Shown here in pieces: positions 24,593 through 33,512 of a stretch of DNA of 64,000 nt (position 1 is the first letter of the stretch; every line of letters begins with the position of its first letter). The position numbers were made by a program, and so were the translations under genes. The notes beneath the pieces were generated by a model. The model saw only the letters and a program-made list of their open reading frames with translations. It ran no database searches and had not been told where the DNA came from. The DNA comes from Amycolatopsis oliviviridis (lineage in GTDB: Bacteria; Actinomycetota; Actinomycetes; Mycobacteriales; Pseudonocardiaceae), in assembly GCF_014654365.1 (NCBI RefSeq), contig NZ_BNAY01000003.1, positions 682,001-746,000 on the forward strand, read 5' to 3'.

Positions 24593-24647
24593 TGTTGTGA
24601 AAGCCACTTTCGCAACGTTGAAGGTTGCGAAAGTGGCTTTCACAACA
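24593..24647. repeat. 55-bp intergenic palindrome, TGAAAGCC type (perfect copy)
   Basis: Perfect 24-bp arms (24593-24616 and 24624-24647) with loop GTTGAAG. TGAAAGCCACTTTC starts at the sixth base of the arm, as in the other 55-bp elements. It lies in a 270-bp gap between two minus-strand genes, downstream of the DUF255 gene. Nothing else was recognised in that gap. Confidence 0.85.
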
Positions 24648-24721
24648 TCCGAATCCGGCGAGCGAGCATGACACCTTTGCCCTACCCCTCAACAGAATCG
24701 TCCCTACCACTCACGAGGACC

Positions 24722-26728
24722 TCAGCCGAGCTGCGAACGCAACTCCTCGGCGGTGGTGACAGGCCGCTCGCACACGTACCCACGGCACACGTAAGCGGCG
24801 GCGGCACCGTCGACCAGCGGGCGATCGGCCAGCAACGGAACGCCTTCGGCGTCGGAAGTCCCGCTCACGACGACGGCGCCATCCGGCAGCGACGCGACGG
24901 CCGCGGCCAGCAGCTCCGAACGCGCGGCGGCGTCCGGCCCGACGACGGCCACCTGGACCGGGCCGGCCGCCGCGGCTTCGGCGACCGTGAGCCAGTGCCC
25001 CGCGAACCGCGGCGCGTGGGCGACGAGCCGTCCCGCGCGCGCCAGCGCCTGCTCGGCCGCCTCGCGGTAGTGGCCCACCCGGTCGTGCCCGGCGAGCACG
25101 GACGCGGTCAGCAAAGCGTTCGCCAGCGCCGAAGCGCCCGACGGGCTCGCGTTGTCGGTCGGGTCGGACGGCCGCTGCACGAGGACTTCGGCGTCGTCGG
25201 CCGTGTCGTAGTACGCGCCCGGCGACTCCGGGACGCCGAAATGGGCCACGGCGAGATCCAGCAAGGTGACCGCGTCGGCGAGCCAACGCGGTTCCCCGGT
25301 CGCCTGGTGGAGTTCGAGCAGCCCTTCGGCGAGGCACGAGTAGTCCTCCAGCACCCCGGCGGTCGTGCCGACGACGCCGTCGCGCGAGGTCCGGCGCAGC
25401 CGTCCGTCGACGAAATGGGTGTCCATCAGGAAAGCCGCGGCACGCGTGGCCGCTTCGATCCACTGTGGACGATCAAGGCGTGAGCCCGCTTTGGCGAGCG
25501 CGCCGATCGCGAGCCCGTTCCAGGCGGCGATGACCTTGTCGTCGCGGGCGGGCTGGGGACGTCCGTTCCGCGCGGCCAGCAACGCGCCACGGACCCGCTC
25601 GTACCGCGTTTCGTCCTCTGGATGCGGCTCACGCAGCCGCAGGGTCGACGCGCCGTGCTCGAAGTTGCCTCGCTCGCTCACCTGGAACAGCTCCGCCGCC
25701 CAAGCGCCGTCTTCCTCGCCGAGGACCTCGGCGAGCTGCGCGGGAGTCCAGACGTAGGTGAGCCCCTCGACGCCGTCGGTGTCCGCGTCGAGCGACGCGG
25801 CGAAGCCACCTTCAGCAGTACCGAGGTCGCGAAGCAGGAATTCCGCCGTCTCCTCGACCGTGCGCCGCGCGTACTCATGCCCGGTCACACCGTGGAACTG
25901 AGCGTAGAACCGCAGAAGCAAACCGTTGTCGTACAACATCTTCTCGAAATGCGGCACTTCCCAGCGCGCGTCGACCGAGTAGCGCGCGAAGCCACCGGCG
26001 AGCTGGTCGTTGAGCCCGCCGAGCGCCATCGCCTCGGCCGTGTGCTCGACCGAGGCGAGATCGGAGCCGGTGCGCTCGTGATGACGGAGCAGGAAGTTCA
26101 ACGCCATCGTCGGCGGGAACTTCGGCGCTCCCCCGAATCCGCCGCTCTCGGCGTCGTACTCCTTGCCCAGTGAGGCGACCGCGGACTCCAGCGCCGCACC
26201 GTCCACAACGGACTCGGGCAGCGGGCCGCTCTTCTCCGTCAGATGCGCGATGATCTGCTGGGCGCCGGAACGCAGCTCCTCCGGCCGCTCACCCCAGGCC
26301 TCCGCGACCGCGACCAGCAACTGCGAGAACGACGGCATCCCCGGCCGCGGCGACGGCGGGTAATAGGTGCCGCAATGGAACGGCTCACCCTCCGGGGTCA
26401 GGAAACACGTCATCGGCCAGCCGCCCTGACCGGTCATCGCCTGCGTGGCCGCCATGTACACCGAGTCGATGTCCGGGCGTTCCTCGCGGTCGACCTTGAT
26501 GTTGACGAAGTTCGCGTTCATCAGCGTCGCGGTGGCTTCGTCCTCGAAGGACTCGTGCGCCATGACGTGGCACCAGTGACAGGCCGCGTAACCGACCGAA
26601 AGCAGGATCGGCACGTTCCGCCGCTTCGCCTCGGCCAGCGCTTCCTCGCCCCAAGGCCACCAGTCCACCGGGTTCTCGGCGTGCTGCAGCAGGTACGGAC
26701 TGGTCGCGGCCTTCAGGCGGTTCGACAT
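24722..26728 (-). CDS. DUF255 thioredoxin-domain protein (spermatogenesis-associated protein 20 family)
   Basis: 668 residues. The N-terminal thioredoxin-like domain has SPYLLQHAENPVDWWPWGEEAL and the redox motif CHWCHVM (about 50-56). PHFEKMLYDNGLL (about 263-275) and the large remaining alpha/alpha barrel match the N-acylglucosamine-2-epimerase-like part of this family. The enzymatic activity is not established. It corresponds to Rv1084. It diverges from hen1 across 64 bp. Length and motifs are complete. Confidence 0.9.
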   Translation of the reverse strand: MSNRLKAATSPYLLQHAENPVDWWPWGEEALAEAKRRNVPILLSVGYAACHWCHVMAHESFEDEATATLMNANFVNIKVDREERPDIDSVYMAATQAMTGQGGWPMTCFLTPEGEPFHCGTYYPPSPRPGMPSFSQLLVAVAEAWGERPEELRSGAQQIIAHLTEKSGPLPESVVDGAALESAVASLGKEYDAESGGFGGAPKFPPTMALNFLLRHHERTGSDLASVEHTAEAMALGGLNDQLAGGFARYSVDARWEVPHFEKMLYDNGLLLRFYAQFHGVTGHEYARRTVEETAEFLLRDLGTAEGGFAASLDADTDGVEGLTYVWTPAQLAEVLGEEDGAWAAELFQVSERGNFEHGASTLRLREPHPEDETRYERVRGALLAARNGRPQPARDDKVIAAWNGLAIGALAKAGSRLDRPQWIEAATRAAAFLMDTHFVDGRLRRTSRDGVVGTTAGVLEDYSCLAEGLLELHQATGEPRWLADAVTLLDLAVAHFGVPESPGAYYDTADDAEVLVQRPSDPTDNASPSGASALANALLTASVLAGHDRVGHYREAAEQALARAGRLVAHAPRFAGHWLTVAEAAAAGPVQVAVVGPDAAARSELLAAAVASLPDGAVVVSGTSDAEGVPLLADRPLVDGAAAAYVCRGYVCERPVTTAEELRSQLG

Positions 26729-26792
26729 GCCACCAGGGTCCCACGCGGAAAAGCGGGCGCGCGGAACGCACCGTCTGCGCGACACTGACGCG

Positions 26793-28160
26793 GTGTTGCT
26801 GACCATGACGACCACCCGGAAACCCGCCACCGACCTGGGCTTTCTCCTGCACAAACATCCGGAGAAGGCGCAGCAGGTCACGCTCTCCGCCGGGACGGCG
26901 CACGTCTTCTACCCCGAGGCGTCCGACGAGCGCTGCACCGTCGCGCTCCTGGTCGAGATCGACCCGATCGACCTCGTGCGCGGCGGCGGGACGTCGCTGA
27001 CCCAGTACGTCAACGACCGGCCGTACGCGGGCGGCTCGTATCTGGCGGTGGCGCTGCGGGCGGCCTTCACCACGGCCCTGTCCGGCCGGTGCGCGAACCG
27101 GCCCGAGCTGGTCGACGAACGTTTCCCGCTGGAGATCCATGTCCCGTCGCTGACCGCGCGCGGCGGCGCCGAGGTCGTCCACAAGCTGTTCGAACCCCTG
27201 GGCTGGCAGGTCGAGGCGAAGACGATCCCGCTCGACCCCGAATTCCCTCACTGGGGCGATTCCCGCTACGTCGATCTCCGGCTGACCGGGACCCAGCGCG
27301 TCGTCGACGCGCTGCGGCAGCTGTATGTCCTGCTGCCCGCTCTCGACGGCGACAAGCACTACTGGATCGGCCAGGACGAGGCCGACAAGTTGCTGCGGGT
27401 CGGCGAGGGCTGGCTCGCGGACCATCCGGAAGGGGACCTGATCACCAACCGGTACCTCGAACGACGTCGCCCGATCGTCTCGTACGCGCTCGCGCGGCTG
27501 GCCGAAGCGGGCGACGTGCCGGCCGAGACCGAAGCACTCGTCACCGAACTGCCGGACAGGCCGGAACCACTGGCCGTGCAACGCCACGGCAGCGTGCTCG
27601 CGGCGCTCCGGGCGGCGGGCGCGCGACGCGTGCTCGACCTCGGTTGCGGCGGTGGCGCACTGCTGCGCGTCTTGCAGAAGGAGCCGTCGTTCACCGAGAT
27701 CGTCGGTGTCGACGTGTCCGCGAGCGCGCTCGACATCGCCGGCAAGCGGCTCAAGGACAAGTCGCGGATCACCCTGCGGCAGTCCGCGCTGACCTACGCG
27801 GATCCGTCGCTGGCCGGGTACGACGCGGCCGTGCTGATGGAGGTGATCGAGCACGTCGACGAGGAACGCCTGCCCGCGCTGGAGCACGCCGTGTTCGGTG
27901 TCGCCGCGCCGCGGACCGTGCTCGTCACGACGCCGAACGCCGAGTACAACCGGCACTTCGAGTTCCTCGAAGAGGGCCGGTTCCGGCATGCCGACCACCG
28001 TTTCGAATGGACACGCGAGCAGTTCCGGTCGTGGGCCGAGGGCGTCGCGTCCCGGCACGGCTACGACGTCCAGCAGCTGCCGGTGGGACAAGAGTCCCAG
28101 GAATCAGGACCGCCGACCCAGATGGCGGTCTTCACGTCTCGAAAGGAGGCCGTGGCATGA
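26793..28160 (+). CDS. hen1: Hen1 3'-terminal RNA ribose 2'-O-methyltransferase
   Basis: 455 residues from a GTG that gives the family-typical start VLLTMTTT. The N-terminal ~240 residues are the bacterial Hen1-specific domain. The C-terminal methyltransferase has the SAM motif VLDLGCGGGALLRVL (about 281-295), the metal-site motif MEVIEHVDEERLPALEHAVFG, and the downstream FRHADHRFEW. In the characterised bacterial system, Hen1 methylates the 2'-OH at the cleavage site so that RNA repaired by Pnkp cannot be cut there again. Its TGA overlaps the ATG of pnkp, so the two are coupled. Confidence 0.95.
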   Translation: MLLTMTTTRKPATDLGFLLHKHPEKAQQVTLSAGTAHVFYPEASDERCTVALLVEIDPIDLVRGGGTSLTQYVNDRPYAGGSYLAVALRAAFTTALSGRCANRPELVDERFPLEIHVPSLTARGGAEVVHKLFEPLGWQVEAKTIPLDPEFPHWGDSRYVDLRLTGTQRVVDALRQLYVLLPALDGDKHYWIGQDEADKLLRVGEGWLADHPEGDLITNRYLERRRPIVSYALARLAEAGDVPAETEALVTELPDRPEPLAVQRHGSVLAALRAAGARRVLDLGCGGGALLRVLQKEPSFTEIVGVDVSASALDIAGKRLKDKSRITLRQSALTYADPSLAGYDAAVLMEVIEHVDEERLPALEHAVFGVAAPRTVLVTTPNAEYNRHFEFLEEGRFRHADHRFEWTREQFRSWAEGVASRHGYDVQQLPVGQESQESGPPTQMAVFTSRKEAVA

Positions 28161-30649
28161 AACTGACCATTCCCGACATGTCCCTCGTCGTGCTCGTCGG
28201 TGCCTCCGGCTCCGGCAAGTCGACCTTCGCGCGGACTCATTTCGCGCCGACGCAGGTGCTGTCCAGCGACTACTTCCGCGGTCTGGTTGCCGACGACGAG
28301 AACGACCAGAGCGCGTCGGCCGCCGCTTTCGACGTGCTCCACTACGTCGCGGCGAAGCGGCTCGAAGCGGGCCGGATCACGGTGATCGACGCGACGAACG
28401 TCCAGCGCGCCGCCCGCGCGAGCCTGCTGAAGCTGGCGAGGGAGCACGACGTCATGCCGACGGCGATCGTGCTGGACCTGCCGGTCAAGGTCTGCCACGA
28501 ACGCAACGCGTCCCGGCCGGACCGCGACTTCGGCGAGCACGTCGTCCGCCGTCAGCGCGGCGAACTGCACCGCTCGCTGAAGTCGTTGGAGCGCGAGGGT
28601 TTCCGCCGTGTTCATGTGCTGCGAGGCGAAGCCGAAGTCGCCGAAGCGGAGATCGTCGTCGAGCCGCTGCGCAACGACCGCCGCGAGCTGACCGGACCGT
28701 TCGACGTCATCGGTGACGTCCACGGTTGCCGTGAGGAACTGGACGAACTGCTCGCCGAACTGGGGTACGCCGACGGCGTGCACCCGGAAGGCCGGACCGC
28801 GGTGTTCGTCGGCGACCTCGTCGACCGCGGACCCGACACACCGGGCGTGCTGCGCCGGGTGATGGCGATGGCCGAAGCGGGCAGCGCGCTGGTCGTATGC
28901 GGGAACCACGAACAGAAACTGGTCCGCGCGTTGAACGGGCGCAACGTCAAGGTGACGCACGGCCTCGCGGAGTCGCTGGAGCAGCTTTCCGCACAGGACG
29001 AGGACTTCCGCGCGAAGGCGCGCGCCTTCTGCGAAGGACTCATCGCGCACTACGTCCTCGACGGCGGCAAGCTCGTCGTCGCGCACGCCGGCCTGCCCGA
29101 GAAGTTCCATGGGCGCGCGTCCGGACGCGTGCGGAGCACCGCGCTCTACGGCGATACCACCGGCGAGACCGACGAGTACGGCCTGCCGGTGCGGCTGCCG
29201 TGGGCACGTGACTACCGCGGTACCGCGATGGTCCTCTATGGACACACGCCGACGCTGGAACCGGAGTGGGTCAACGGGACCATGTGTCTCGACACGGGCT
29301 GCGTATTCGGCGGCAAGCTGACCGCTTTGCGGTACCCGGAGCGGGAAGTCGTCTCGGTCAAGGCGAAGAAGGTCTGGTACGAACCGGCGCGCCCGCTCGA
29401 ACCGGAGCGGCCGCTGGGCGGACGCGAACCCGCGGTGCTGGAGCTGGGCGACGTCACCGGGAAGCGGATCGTCCAGACCCACCACCACGGCCGGGTCGGG
29501 GTGTCCGCCGAGCAGTCGGCGGCCGCCCTGGAGGTGATGAGCCGGTTCGCCGTCGACCCGCGCTGGCTGCCGTACCTGCCGCCGACCATGGCGCCGTGTT
29601 CGACGTCCTCGTCCGGCGACTACCTCGAACACCCCGAGGAGGCGTTCGCCGAGTTCCGCGCGGCGGGGGTCGATCACGTGGTGTGCGAAGAGAAGCACAT
29701 GGGATCGCGTGCCGTCGTGCTCGTGTGCCGTGACGACGACGTGGCTCCCGCGCGATTCGGGATCCGGGGGCCCGGCGCGGTCTACACCCGCACCGGGCGG
29801 CCGTTCTTCACCCCGGAGCAGAACGCGCTGCTGCTCGCGGGCGTGCGGGAAGCCGCGTCGGGACTGTTCGAGGAACTGGACACCGGCTGGCTGCTGCTCG
29901 ACGCGGAGTTGCTGCCGTGGAGCGCGAAGGCGGGATCCCTGATCTCGGGCCAGTACGCGGCCGTGGGCGCCGCGGCTCAGTCCGTGCTGCCCGCCGCCGT
30001 CGCTTCACTGGACGCGGCCGCCGCTCGCGGGATCGACGTGTCCGGGCTGCTGGCGCGGACGCGGACGCGAGAGTCCACTGTGGACGCGTACCGGGAGGCG
30101 TACCGGCGCTACTGCTGGCCGACCGACGGCCTCGACGGCGTCCGGCTGGCGCCGTTCCAGGTGCTGGCGTCGGAGGGGCACGCGTACCACGACCGCCCGC
30201 ACGAGTGGCACCTCTCGCTGCTGGACCGGCTCACCGGTGACCTGTTCACCCGGACGCGGACACTGGCCGTCGACACCACCGACCCGGCGTCGGTGGCACG
30301 CGGGGTCGAATGGTGGCTGGACCTGACCGGCGCGGGCGGCGAGGGCATGGTCGTCAAACCGGCGGCGAACCTGACGCGCGGCGCGCGCGGCCTGGTGCAG
30401 CCGGGGGTGAAGGTGCGCGGGCGGGAATACCTGCGGATCATCTACGGGCCGGACTACACGCTGCCGGAGAACCTCGAACGGCTGCGCAAGCGCGGGCTGA
30501 ACCGAAAGCGGGCGCTGGCGTTGCGCGAGTACGCGCTGGGGCTGGAGGCGCTGGAGCGGCTGGCGCGCGGGGAACCGCTTTGGCGGGTGCACGAGTGCGT
30601 GTTCGCGGTGCTGGCGCTGGAGTCGGATCCGGTCGACCCGCGCCTCTGA
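28157..30649 (+). CDS. pnkp: Pnkp polynucleotide kinase-phosphatase-ligase
   Basis: 830 residues with the complete three-module layout of bacterial Pnkp. The 5'-kinase P-loop is GASGSGKST (15-23). The metallophosphatase has GDVHG (D187, H189), GDLVDRGPDTPG (D220) and GNHEQK (N250, H251). The C-terminal adenylyltransferase has EEKHMGSRAVV with the expected nucleotidyl lysine K513. Together with Hen1 it heals and seals RNA cut by ribotoxins, leaving a methylated junction. No ribotoxin gene is adjacent, so the source of damage is not shown here. A perfect 55-bp palindrome follows the stop. Confidence 0.95.
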   Translation: MKLTIPDMSLVVLVGASGSGKSTFARTHFAPTQVLSSDYFRGLVADDENDQSASAAAFDVLHYVAAKRLEAGRITVIDATNVQRAARASLLKLAREHDVMPTAIVLDLPVKVCHERNASRPDRDFGEHVVRRQRGELHRSLKSLEREGFRRVHVLRGEAEVAEAEIVVEPLRNDRRELTGPFDVIGDVHGCREELDELLAELGYADGVHPEGRTAVFVGDLVDRGPDTPGVLRRVMAMAEAGSALVVCGNHEQKLVRALNGRNVKVTHGLAESLEQLSAQDEDFRAKARAFCEGLIAHYVLDGGKLVVAHAGLPEKFHGRASGRVRSTALYGDTTGETDEYGLPVRLPWARDYRGTAMVLYGHTPTLEPEWVNGTMCLDTGCVFGGKLTALRYPEREVVSVKAKKVWYEPARPLEPERPLGGREPAVLELGDVTGKRIVQTHHHGRVGVSAEQSAAALEVMSRFAVDPRWLPYLPPTMAPCSTSSSGDYLEHPEEAFAEFRAAGVDHVVCEEKHMGSRAVVLVCRDDDVAPARFGIRGPGAVYTRTGRPFFTPEQNALLLAGVREAASGLFEELDTGWLLLDAELLPWSAKAGSLISGQYAAVGAAAQSVLPAAVASLDAAAARGIDVSGLLARTRTRESTVDAYREAYRRYCWPTDGLDGVRLAPFQVLASEGHAYHDRPHEWHLSLLDRLTGDLFTRTRTLAVDTTDPASVARGVEWWLDLTGAGGEGMVVKPAANLTRGARGLVQPGVKVRGREYLRIIYGPDYTLPENLERLRKRGLNRKRALALREYALGLEALERLARGEPLWRVHECVFAVLALESDPVDPRL

Positions 30650-30662
30650 CCCGCTTCAGGAG

Positions 30663-30717
30663 TGCAATGAAGGGGCCTTTCATAGCAAATTTTGCTATGA
30701 AAGGCCCCTTCATTGCA
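30663..30717. repeat. 55-bp intergenic palindrome, TGAAGGGG type (perfect copy)
   Basis: Perfect 24-bp arms with loop AAATTTT, itself part of a 27+1+27 palindrome. It lies between the convergent ends of pnkp and a small membrane-protein gene. The loop being A/T-only next to G/C-rich arms makes it a plausible bidirectional terminator. Confidence 0.85.
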
Positions 30718-30721
30718 GCGC

Positions 30722-31054
30722 TCAGTCGGACTTGGCGGCCGGCTTCTCCGCCTTCGCCTCAGGCTCCTCGGCAGCCTTCTCCTCGGGAGCCTCCGCAGAA
30801 GCGGGAGCCTCCGCAGAAGAAGAAGCGGCGGGTTCGTCGAAACTCTCCGGCAGCCGCTTCAGGTGCTTGGTCATCGACCGCACCAGCAGCGCGACGGCGA
30901 TCAAGAACAGGATCAGGATCAGGAAACCCACCGGCGAGGACTTGCCGAAGTCCTCACCTTGGCCGCCGTTGTCGCCGTTGCCCGGCTGCTGCGCCAGGAA
31001 CTGCGACGACACCGTCACTCCGACGACGGCGAACGCCGGCACACCGAAACTCAT
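30722..31054 (-). CDS. Small single-pass membrane protein (Rv1081c-like)
   Basis: 110 residues. A signal-like hydrophobic start (MSFGVPAFAVVGVTVSS), a transmembrane helix (SPVGFLILILFLIAVALLV, about 40-58) and a basic patch (MTKHLKRLPESF) are followed by an Ala/Glu/Pro/Lys-rich tail. The basic patch after the helix predicts an internal C-terminus. Its ATG directly follows the TAG of mca, so both are in one operon; M. tuberculosis has a small membrane-protein gene (Rv1081c) at this place. Function unknown. Confidence 0.82.
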   Translation of the reverse strand: MSFGVPAFAVVGVTVSSQFLAQQPGNGDNGGQGEDFGKSSPVGFLILILFLIAVALLVRSMTKHLKRLPESFDEPAASSSAEAPASAEAPEEKAAEEPEAKAEKPAAKSD

Positions 31055-31954
31055 CTAGCCCACCTTCTCCTTCAAGCCGGCGAACAGATCGTCCTCCGGC
31101 AGGGTGCTGTCCACCAGTGAGCGGACCAGCTCGTACTCCTCGGTCGGCCAGACCTCGCGCTGCAGGTCGCGCGGGACGGCGAACCAGCGGCTGTTCGGGT
31201 CGATCTGGGTGGCGTGCGCCTTGAGCGCCTCGTCACGCTGCTCGAAGTAGTCGCCGCATTCGACGCGGGTGGTCACCCGGTCCATGACGTCGGCCTTGTC
31301 CGGGTCCCACGACTTGAGCCACTCCTCGTACGGCGACTCCAGGCCGCGCGCGAGCAGGCCCTCGTGGAACACGGTCATCCTGGCGCGCGAGAACCCGTGC
31401 ACGTAGTACAGCTTCATCGGCTGCCACGGCTCGCCCGCGTCCGGGTAGCGCCCGGCCTCGCCGGCGGCGTCGAAGGCCGCGACCGAGATCTCGTGCGTGC
31501 GGATGTGGTCGGGATGCGGGTACCCGCCGTTCTCGTCGTAGGTGACGATCACGTGCGGGCGGAACTCGCGGATGACCTTCACCAGGGCACCGGTGGACTC
31601 TTCGAGCGGGATGACCGCGAACGAGCCCTCCGGGACCGGGGGCAGCGGGTCGCCCTCGGGCAGGCCCGAGTCGATGAACCCGAGCCAGGTGTGGCTCACG
31701 CCGAGGATCTTGGCCGCGCGGGCCATCTCCTCCCGGCGAATCTCGGTCATGTTGGCCAGGACTTCGGGACGGTCCATGGCGGGGTTCAGCACACTGCCCG
31801 CTTCGCCACCGGTACAGGTGACGACGATGACCTCGTGCCCTTCGGCCGCGTACTTGGCCATGGTGGCCGCGCCCTTGCTCGACTCGTCGTCGGGGTGCGC
31901 GTGCACCGCCATCAGGCGGAGGCGTGACTTCGGCGGTTCATTGGCTAGCACCAT
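31055..31954 (-). CDS. mca: Mycothiol S-conjugate amidase
   Basis: 299 residues. The LmbE-like zinc deacetylase fold shows MAVHAHPDDESSKGAATMAKYA (about 15-36, zinc His/Asp/Asp), ENGGYPHPDHIRTHEI (about 142-157, third zinc ligand) and WFAVPRDLQREVWPTEEYELV. Mca cleaves mycothiol S-conjugates to detoxify electrophiles in the cytosol, releasing mercapturic acids. It marks the host as a mycothiol producer. It corresponds to Rv1082 by position. MshB is the close homologue but lacks this local gene order. The ATG at 31954 is used. Confidence 0.95.
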   Translation of the reverse strand: MVLANEPPKSRLRLMAVHAHPDDESSKGAATMAKYAAEGHEVIVVTCTGGEAGSVLNPAMDRPEVLANMTEIRREEMARAAKILGVSHTWLGFIDSGLPEGDPLPPVPEGSFAVIPLEESTGALVKVIREFRPHVIVTYDENGGYPHPDHIRTHEISVAAFDAAGEAGRYPDAGEPWQPMKLYYVHGFSRARMTVFHEGLLARGLESPYEEWLKSWDPDKADVMDRVTTRVECGDYFEQRDEALKAHATQIDPNSRWFAVPRDLQREVWPTEEYELVRSLVDSTLPEDDLFAGLKEKVG

Positions 31955-32099
31955 GCTCCGAACGTCCCCTTCTCGTTCCCTATTCCCCTGCCACCCTGCC
32001 TGACGGCCCGCCCGGCCGGGCGCGGATACTCGAGGGGAACCACTCGCATACGACCCCATTGTCCCTGCGAGCACGACGACACCAACCGGGAGGCCCGGG

Positions 32100-32555
32100 T
32101 TGAGCACGGGACAGGACGCTCCCACCGCGGAAAGCACCCGGACGGACGTGCCCGGAGACCGATACGGGAAGACCCGCGCCGCGAAGCCCGCCCGCTGGCG
32201 ACGCGTGGTGTTCGGGGCGATCGCGCTGCTGGTCAGCGGCGGTATCGCCTACGCCATGTACCTGAACTTCGGCAGCGCGCCCATCGACGGCGAGCGCGTC
32301 TCATTCGCCGAGAAGCCGGGCGACGCGATGGAGATCACCATCAACGTGACCAGGGACGACGTCGATCGTCCCGGCGTCTGCGTCGTCCGCGTCCGTGACA
32401 AGGCCGGGGCGGAAAGCGGACGCAAAGAGGTCTTGATTCAGCCTGGTTCGAAGAACAGCAGGGTGACGACCACCATCAAGAGCATCGGAAAGCCGGTCAC
32501 GGCTGATATCTTCGGATGCTCATACGACGTACCACGGTACCTGTCAAGGCCATAG
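32100..32555 (+). CDS. DUF4307 membrane protein (Rv1083-like)
   Basis: 151 residues from TTG at 32100. A charged cytoplasmic start (KPARWRR) precedes one transmembrane helix (VVFGAIALLVSGGIAYAMYL, about 36-55). The outside domain (about 60-150) is beta-rich and fits DUF4307, with VTRDDVDRPGVCVVRVRDKAGAESGRKEV and a second Cys in FGCSYDVPRY, allowing a disulfide. It diverges from mca across 145 bp, the same arrangement as Rv1082/Rv1083. A clear intrinsic terminator follows about 90 bp downstream. Confidence 0.85.
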   Translation: MSTGQDAPTAESTRTDVPGDRYGKTRAAKPARWRRVVFGAIALLVSGGIAYAMYLNFGSAPIDGERVSFAEKPGDAMEITINVTRDDVDRPGVCVVRVRDKAGAESGRKEVLIQPGSKNSRVTTTIKSIGKPVTADIFGCSYDVPRYLSRP

Positions 32556-32647
32556 CGGCCAACGGGGTGAAACAGGCGCCCAACGCCGAGGCGCGACCGA
32601 ATTCCTCCGGCGGCGATACCTCGCGCCGTGTTACTCTGATCTACCGG

Positions 32648-32673
32648 CACGGCCCAAGACGGGCCGTGTTTTT
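32648..32673 (+). terminator. Intrinsic terminator
   Basis: CACGGCCC and GGGCCGTG form a perfect 8-bp stem with loop AAGAC, directly followed by TTTTT. It lies between the DUF4307 gene and greA. This is the most textbook Rho-independent terminator in the window. Confidence 0.75.
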
Positions 32674-32763
32674 CCTTTATCTCAGCCGGGCCGGCACGCC
32701 ATGCCGGTCCGGTGGCCGGCTTGTACATCCAAGCCTGGCAGGCCCTACTAGGAGATGGTGACC

Positions 32764-33255
32764 GTGAGCGACACAAAGGTGACCTGGCTGACCCAGGATG
32801 CCTACGACAGGCTCAAGCAGGAACTCGACCACTACATCGAGCTCCGCCCGGTCATCGCTGCGAAGATCAACGACAGCCGGGAAGAGGGCGACCTCAAGGA
32901 GAACGGCGGCTACCACGCCGCCCGTGAGGAACAGGGCCAGCACGAGGCCCGGATCCGCCACCTCCAGGAACTCCTCCGTTCGGCCAAGGTGGGCGAGCCG
33001 CCCGCCAACGACGGCAGCGCGGGACCGGGCAAGGTCCTCACCGTGCGTTACGACGGTGACGACGAGGACGAGAACTTCCTCTTGGCGACTCGCGAAGAGG
33101 GCACCGAGGGTGACCTGGACGTCTACTCGCCGGAGTCCCCCCTCGGCAAGGCGCTGCTCGGCGCCAAAGAGGGCGAGACGCGTGAGTACGAGCTGCCCAA
33201 CGGCAGCATCCAGAAGGTGACGCTCGTCAAGGCCGTGCCCTACACCGGCAAGTGA
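32764..33255 (+). CDS. greA: Transcription elongation factor GreA
   Basis: 163 residues from the GTG at 32764, chosen because GGAG lies nine bases upstream and the N-terminus SDTKVTWLTQDAYDRLKQELD then matches mycobacterial GreA; upstream ATG (32755) and GTG (32758) sit too close to the SD. The N-terminal antiparallel coiled coil (about 10-75) has the acidic tip SREEGDLKENGGYHAAREEQG. The C-terminal FKBP-like domain ends in ESPLGKALLGAKEGE and YELPNGSIQKVTLV. GreA rescues backtracked RNA polymerase by stimulating transcript cleavage. It corresponds to Rv1080c. Confidence 0.95.
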   Translation: MSDTKVTWLTQDAYDRLKQELDHYIELRPVIAAKINDSREEGDLKENGGYHAAREEQGQHEARIRHLQELLRSAKVGEPPANDGSAGPGKVLTVRYDGDDEDENFLLATREEGTEGDLDVYSPESPLGKALLGAKEGETREYELPNGSIQKVTLVKAVPYTGK

Positions 33256-33340
33256 GTGAGCCGCTGGTCTCCCCAAGGGCGCCCAGCGCCCGACGGAGAC
33301 TTCACCCCTCGCGCGCCGCTTTGCGGCCGAAGGCCCCGGA

Positions 33341-33411
33341 AACTCGATGAAGAGGCGCAGTCAACTCACGCAGCGTGAGTTGACTGCGAACCGGCGCCTC
33401 TTCGGCGAGTT
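33341..33411. terminator. Nested hairpin downstream of greA
   Basis: An inner perfect 14-bp stem (33357-33370 with 33374-33387, loop CAG) sits inside an outer stem (GAAGAGGCGC with GCGCCTCTTC) and a third helix (AACTCG with CGAGTT), followed by TTTCG. The result is a 71-bp fold. It should terminate greA transcription. Its inner stem, AGTCAACTCACG, is unlike the 55-bp repeat family. Confidence 0.65.
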
Positions 33412-33512
33412 TTCGTCAGCGCGCGACAATCAACACTGCGCGCCCGGCCCGATATGGCCGGGCGCGCATATGAGCCGTTAGCGTGACCTCCGGAGAAATC
33501 TGGAGGGAAACG

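Noticed and set aside
30663..30717. Perfect palindromes considered as attachment sites or origins
   Set aside because: They recur in several gene-end gaps with no integrase, replication gene or flanking duplication.
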